NCBI GenBank assembly: GCA_045637775.1
Contig: JAZUAC010000044.1
Coordinates: forward strand, 1 to 26,276
Direction of reading: 5' to 3'
Origin: UMGS172 sp045637775
GTDB taxonomy: Bacteria; Bacillota; Clostridia; Oscillospirales; Acutalibacteraceae
Length of the DNA: 26,276 nt
The position numbers were made by a program, and so were the translations under genes. Each line of letters opens with the position of its first letter. Position 1 is the first letter of the stretch. The notes beneath the pieces are model-generated. The model made no database searches. It was given only the letters and a program-made list of their open reading frames with translations, and was not told the DNA's origin. Shown here one piece after another: positions 22,748 to 26,276 of this stretch.

Positions 22748-24097
22748 ATGTTGAACCCCAAGGAAAACCGTGAAATTTGGATGAAGGCCGTCACAGAGCA
22801 CAAGGATTTGCTTGAAGGTCGTGCCGCCGAGGCCATTGAAAATCACCGCAAGGGTTGGTGCAAATTGCGTTTTGTTGATGAGCAAGGCAACCCCATTAAA
22901 GGCAAAAAGGTTACAGTAAATCAGCAGACACACGATTTTAAATACGGCGCCAACATTTTTATGTTGGATGAGTTTGAGTCGGAAGCCGATAACAAGACCT
23001 ACCGTGAGAACTTCAAAAAGTATTTCAACCTTGCAACCGTGCCGTTTTATTGGGACGGTTTAGAGCCCCAGGAGGGCAAGCCTCGTTTTGCCAAGGACAG
23101 CCCCAAAATTTATCGCCGTCCTGCACCCGAGCTTTGCGTTGAGTATTGTGAAGAAAGCGGCATAGATGCCAAATTGCATTGCTTGGTTTACGACAAGTTT
23201 ACTCCCGAGTGGCTGCCTAAAAAAGATATGGCTGCCATGGAAAAGCTTTATGAGGAGCGTTTCAGACAGATTTCAGAGCGCTTTGCAGGTCGACTTTACG
23301 AGGTCGAGGTCATAAACGAGATTCTCTGCGAGGCGGGTTGGACTACACAGACCGCTATCAGTGATAAAAAGGATATTTTAGAGTGGGCGTTTGATTTGGC
23401 GGCCAAATATTTCCCCAATGATGTGCTTGTTTTCAACGAGGCAAATCAGCTTATTTCTGCCGCCAAGCAAGACTATCGCAACGCCTGCTATATGATGCTT
23501 GAAGCCGCACTTTTGAAGGGTGCTCAGATCGACAAGATCGGTATTCAGCATCACGATTTCATCGGTGCCAGAGCCACCAATGAGGCAGAATATGAGACCG
23601 CTGTAAAAACGGGCGGAGAGATGTTCGACCCCGAAAAACTTTTCAAAGGTCTTGACATTTTTGCTGATCTTGGTCTGCCTTTGGAAATTACCGAAATCAC
23701 CGTTCCCACCTTTGGCGAAACAGAGGAGGACGAGGAGCTTCAGGCCGACCTTTTGGAGGTTTTATATACCGTTTGCTTTGGTCATCCGCAGGTTGAGACT
23801 GCTGTTTATTGGAACGTGCCCGATGGCTATGCCTATTCGCCTGACAACCGTGTATGGAACGAAAATGCCTGCAAGGGCGGTCTTTTCCACCACGATGTAA
23901 CTCCTAAAAAGTCTGCCGACCGTTTGTGGGAGTTGTTCAATAAAAAGTGGCATACCGACCTTGAACTGACCACCGACGAGAACGGTTACGTTGAGTTCAG
24001 AGGCTTCTATGGCGATTACACCGCCGAAATCGACGGCGCAGGCGCAAACTTTGGTATCCATAAGTTTGACGATAACTGTACCGAAATTGAAATTTGA
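22748..24097 (+). CDS. GH10 xylanase-like glycoside hydrolase, copy 2
   Basis: This is a tandem paralogue of the preceding gene, roughly three quarters identical by eye over the full length and with every catalytic motif kept: EVEVINE for the acid/base, KIGIQHHD, EITEITVPT for the nucleophile, and YWNVPDGYA. The differences gather in residues about 225-245 and 362-385, near likely substrate loops (for example NDGNYLAALGN against NEANQLISAAK). That suggests divergence in specificity rather than simple dosage. There is no signal peptide. AAGGAGG lies 7-8 bases upstream. The SDR gene begins 10 bases after its stop. Confidence 0.9.
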   Translation: MLNPKENREIWMKAVTEHKDLLEGRAAEAIENHRKGWCKLRFVDEQGNPIKGKKVTVNQQTHDFKYGANIFMLDEFESEADNKTYRENFKKYFNLATVPFYWDGLEPQEGKPRFAKDSPKIYRRPAPELCVEYCEESGIDAKLHCLVYDKFTPEWLPKKDMAAMEKLYEERFRQISERFAGRLYEVEVINEILCEAGWTTQTAISDKKDILEWAFDLAAKYFPNDVLVFNEANQLISAAKQDYRNACYMMLEAALLKGAQIDKIGIQHHDFIGARATNEAEYETAVKTGGEMFDPEKLFKGLDIFADLGLPLEITEITVPTFGETEEDEELQADLLEVLYTVCFGHPQVETAVYWNVPDGYAYSPDNRVWNENACKGGLFHHDVTPKKSADRLWELFNKKWHTDLELTTDENGYVEFRGFYGDYTAEIDGAGANFGIHKFDDNCTEIEI

Positions 24098-24107
24098 GGT
24101 AATTAAA

Positions 24108-24851
24108 ATGTTTGATTTAAAAGGAAAACGTGCACTTGTTACCGGCTCAAGCCGTGGCATTGGTCGTGCAATTGCAATTCTGCTTGCAAAATGCGGAGCC
24201 GAGGTTGTGGTTCACGGCGCAGGCAACATAAACAAGGCTCAGGAAACTGTTGATATTATCACCGCAGACGGTGGAAAGGCAGTGCCTTATATCTGCGATT
24301 TGTGCGACCGCGAAAAGGTTAAAAATATCATTTCCGACATCGGAAATATCGATATTCTTGTGCTTAACGCTTCGGTTCAGATAAAAAAGAAATGGGAAAC
24401 CATCACTGTTGAGGATTTCAACACGCAGGTCAATTGCAATTTCCTGGCATCCATGCTGTTGATTCAGCAGGCAGTACCCTATATGCGTGAGCAAAAGTGG
24501 GGTCGAATCGTCACCGTTGGCAGTGTGCAGGAGGCAAAACCGCATCCCGATATGTTGGTTTATTCCGGCACCAAAGCCGCACAGACTAACATGGTGCAGT
24601 CGTTGTCGTTGCAGTTGGCAGCCGACGGCATTACCGTCAACAACATGGCCCCCGGTGTAATTTATACCGACCGTAATGTTGAGGCTTTGTCCGACCCCGA
24701 ATATGCCGCCAAGGTCACGGCATCCATACCCGTAGGCTTCTATGGTGAGCCCAAGGATTGTGCACCGATGGTAGCACTTCTTTGCTCCGACGAAGGCCGT
24801 TATATAACGGGACAGAACATTTTTGTCGACGGCGGCAAAAGCGTACAGTAA
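24108..24851 (+). CDS. SDR-family oxidoreductase
   Basis: This 247-residue protein is a classical short-chain dehydrogenase: cofactor motif TGSSRGIG (12-19), VLNAS (85-89, in place of NNAG), S139 in VGSVQE, catalytic Y152-x3-K156 in YSGTKAA, APG at 181-183, and a C-terminal GQNIFVDGG. A sugar 1-dehydrogenase making a lactone, or a keto-deoxy-acid dehydrogenase, would fit the cluster (inference); cofactor preference is not clear. The ATG at 24108 is chosen because GAGG lies 8 bases upstream; a longer frame would run 39 codons back into the GH10 gene. A strong terminator follows, ending the operon. Confidence 0.92.
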   Translation: MFDLKGKRALVTGSSRGIGRAIAILLAKCGAEVVVHGAGNINKAQETVDIITADGGKAVPYICDLCDREKVKNIISDIGNIDILVLNASVQIKKKWETITVEDFNTQVNCNFLASMLLIQQAVPYMREQKWGRIVTVGSVQEAKPHPDMLVYSGTKAAQTNMVQSLSLQLAADGITVNNMAPGVIYTDRNVEALSDPEYAAKVTASIPVGFYGEPKDCAPMVALLCSDEGRYITGQNIFVDGGKSVQ

Positions 24852-24859
24852 AAAAACTT

Positions 24860-24897
24860 AAAGCCTCTCAAAGCAAACGCTTTGAGAGGCTTTTTTT
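24860..24897 (+). terminator. Rho-independent terminator of the hydrolase operon
   Basis: AAAGCCTCTCAAAGC (24860-24874) pairs perfectly with GCTTTGAGAGGCTTT (24879-24893), followed by a T run to 24897. Confidence 0.92.
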
Positions 24898-25738
24898 AGC
24901 ATTTTTCAACTATTTCCTTGGAGGTTAAGGGGAACAGAACGGGGCGTTCGGCCAAAGCTGGGTTATTGGGCTTGTGCAGAACGAAATATTCCTTGCCGTC
25001 CAAGGCCTTAAAGTGCATTCCGTGACCGCCATCGTTTTCAAAAACGAGGTTATCAGCAATCGCCCATTTACCACCGATTTTGCCGTTATCCGAATAGGCG
25101 ATACCTTCGCAGTAGCCGCCACCTTTAACAAAGCTTGCCCATACACAGCAGAGCTTTCCGTCTTGCTTTACAACAAACGGGCCGTCGGTTACAAAATTAT
25201 TTTCGCCCTTCACACTTCTGACCCAAGGTGCGTTTGAAGCGTGCCAAAGTACAAACGGCTCACCGTCGGCCTTTTTGAGGTCGTCGGTCAATTTCATGGC
25301 ACACACAGTGCCGTCCTGAATTTGAGTCCATTCGTGGCAGAAAACCATATAAGGCACGCCGTTTTCAACGTAAAATGTGCCGTCAAGGCTTGACCAATCG
25401 GTGGGGGTCACCATTCCGTCCGACCAAGGCACAAAAGTGCCGTCAGGGGCATCAGAAACCAAAATACCCGTACCGCGTTCGCCAATCTCGGGCTTGAATG
25501 TGGCAAACATATAGAATTTGCCGTTGTATTTGTGAACCTCAGGCGCCCAAAAATCGCAAACGCCCCAAAAACCGTCGTAATACTCAAAAACGGACTTTGC
25601 CTCACTCCAATTTTCAAGGTCGGTGCTTACATACACATCAAACCCCGTTTGGCCAAATCCGCGTGAGCCGTACATATAATATTTTCCGTCTTCAACAAGT
25701 ACAAACGGGTCGCGAATATTTATATCAGAAAGCTTCAT
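24896..25738 (-). CDS. GH43-like glycoside hydrolase
   Basis: This 280-residue five-bladed propeller enzyme has GH43 marks: D10 in NIRDPFVL (general base), FWAPEV at 64-69, D119 in SLDGTFYVENG, and E136 in FCHEWTQ (general acid). GGHGMHF lies near the end. The family contains arabinofuranosidases, arabinanases and beta-xylosidases, all useful for side-chain or end trimming of arabinoxylan. No signal peptide is visible. GGAGG lies 7 bases before the ATG and the promoter at 25769-25797 is strong. It is convergent with the GH10/SDR operon and therefore has its own control. Confidence 0.88.
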   Translation of the reverse strand: MKLSDINIRDPFVLVEDGKYYMYGSRGFGQTGFDVYVSTDLENWSEAKSVFEYYDGFWGVCDFWAPEVHKYNGKFYMFATFKPEIGERGTGILVSDAPDGTFVPWSDGMVTPTDWSSLDGTFYVENGVPYMVFCHEWTQIQDGTVCAMKLTDDLKKADGEPFVLWHASNAPWVRSVKGENNFVTDGPFVVKQDGKLCCVWASFVKGGGYCEGIAYSDNGKIGGKWAIADNLVFENDGGHGMHFKALDGKEYFVLHKPNNPALAERPVLFPLTSKEIVEKC

Positions 25739-25768
25739 GAAAATACCTCCAAAGCATTGGTTTATTTC

Positions 25769-25797
25769 ATTATATCATCAGCAGGATAATATTGCAA
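25769..25797 (-). promoter_or_regulatory. Promoter of the GH43 gene
   Basis: On the minus strand TTGCAA (25792-25797), 17 bases, TATAAT (25769-25774), 30 bases before the start codon. Confidence 0.65.
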
Positions 25798-25798
25798 C

Positions 25799-25834
25799 AA
25801 AAAAAAACACCCGTTGGTTTCCCAACGGGTGTTT
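25799..25834 (-). terminator. Terminator of rplL
   Basis: AAACACCCGTTGG pairs with CCAACGGGTGTTT around a 4-base loop and is followed on the minus strand by a long T run. It lies 18 bases after the rplL stop codon. Confidence 0.92.
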
Positions 25835-25852
25835 AGGTTTATAAGTAATAAA

Positions 25853-26230
25853 TTACTTAAGCTCAACCTTTGCGCCGACTTCTTCAAGCTTCTTCTTGAT
25901 GTCTTCAGCTTCTTCCTTAGCAACAGCCTCTTTAAGAGTCTTGGGAGCGCCGTCTACGAGACCCTTAGCCTCTGCAAGGCCAAGACCGGTGATCTCACGA
26001 ACAGCCTTGATAACCTTAATCTTCTCTGCGCCAGCCTCTGCAAGGACAACGTCGAACTCGGTCTTCTCCTCAGCTGCGGGGCCTGCTGCTACTGCGGGGC
26101 CTGCTACTGCAACAGCTGCTGCTGCAGATACGCCAAACTCCTCTTCTACTGCGTGTACGAGCTCAGAAAGCTCAAGAACGGTAAGAGCTTTGATTTCTTC
26201 AATCATTGCTGCAATCTTCTCAGATGCCAT
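25853..26230 (-). CDS. rplL: 50S ribosomal protein L7/L12
   Basis: This 125-residue protein is the acidic stalk protein that recruits translation GTPases. An N-terminal dimerisation region (EEIKALTVLELSELVHAVEE) leads to an Ala-rich hinge (about 38-55). The globular C-terminal domain holds EFDVVLAEAGAEKIKVIKAV and the GLGLAEAKGLVDGAPK factor-binding loop. The ATG at 26230 has GGAGG 8 bases upstream; an upstream in-frame start adds residues not in the family. rplJ would be expected just outside the window on the same strand. Confidence 0.98.
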   Translation of the reverse strand: MASEKIAAMIEEIKALTVLELSELVHAVEEEFGVSAAAAVAVAGPAVAAGPAAEEKTEFDVVLAEAGAEKIKVIKAVREITGLGLAEAKGLVDGAPKTLKEAVAKEEAEDIKKKLEEVGAKVELK

Positions 26231-26276
26231 TTTAATTTCCTCCAATAAAATAATTTTGTTTTTGTTTGTTTTTAAT

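Noticed and set aside
23991..24107. N-terminal extension of the SDR protein
   Set aside because: It overlaps the GH10 coding region and has no ribosome site; the ATG at 24108 gives a standard SDR start.
25814..26248. Cys-rich open frame antisense to rplL
   Set aside because: The Cys residues come from the Ala-rich hinge codons of L7/L12 read backwards.

Overview
The window looks like a chromosomal piece of an anaerobic, spore-forming gut- or rumen-type Clostridia, most likely Oscillospiraceae/Ruminococcaceae-like. The evidence is SpoVT and SpoVAC, an oxygen/NO-detoxifying flavodiiron-rubredoxin set, Gram-positive style AGGAGG ribosome sites, many intergenic hairpin repeats starting GTAGGGG, and a plant-polysaccharide catabolic cluster. 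The species cannot be named from the sequence. No CRISPR, tRNA, rRNA or transposase gene was seen.

Layout. 1-2.9 kb: redox/oxidative-stress genes (a 4Fe-4S protein, a flavodiiron protein fused to flavin reductase and rubredoxin, and a stand-alone rubredoxin), preceded by a Rex-box-like palindrome. 2.9-4.3 kb: spoVAC and spoVT on the minus strand; spoVT has a good sigma-G-type promoter. 4.3-5.7 kb: an AT-rich segment with an orphan membrane protein, bounded by two near-identical 154-bp copies of the spoVT promoter, leader and first codons. The distal copy ends in a 20-codon dead fragment next to a 79-bp layered palindrome, so this looks like an insertion or duplication at spoVT. 5.7-9.5 kb: small membrane proteins of unknown function, then a VanZ-like/GNAT/MFS operon on the minus strand. 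9.6-14.3 kb: a transglutaminase-like lipoprotein followed by a MacB-type ABC ATPase-permease fusion. 14.3-14.8 kb: a DUF1653 protein and a run of hairpin repeats.

14.8-25.7 kb is the most interesting part. An AraC-type regulator diverges from an enolase-superfamily sugar-acid dehydratase. A seven-gene co-directional run follows: esterase-like alpha/beta hydrolase, GH13, RraA-family protein, beta-propeller lactonase, two tandem GH10 xylanase-like enzymes and an SDR dehydrogenase. A convergent GH43 gene closes the cluster. None of these proteins has a visible signal peptide, and no transporter is linked. Together they could deacylate and hydrolyse imported (arabino)xylo-oligosaccharides in the cytosol. 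They could then oxidise the released sugar without phosphorylation: SDR (sugar to lactone), lactonase (lactone to acid), dehydratase (acid to 2-keto-3-deoxy acid), and possibly the RraA-family protein as the aldolase. That is a Dahms-like route with an unexpected aldolase; it is an inference from gene families and linkage.

The window ends inside a ribosomal protein operon with rplL (L7/L12) on the minus strand, closed by a strong terminator.
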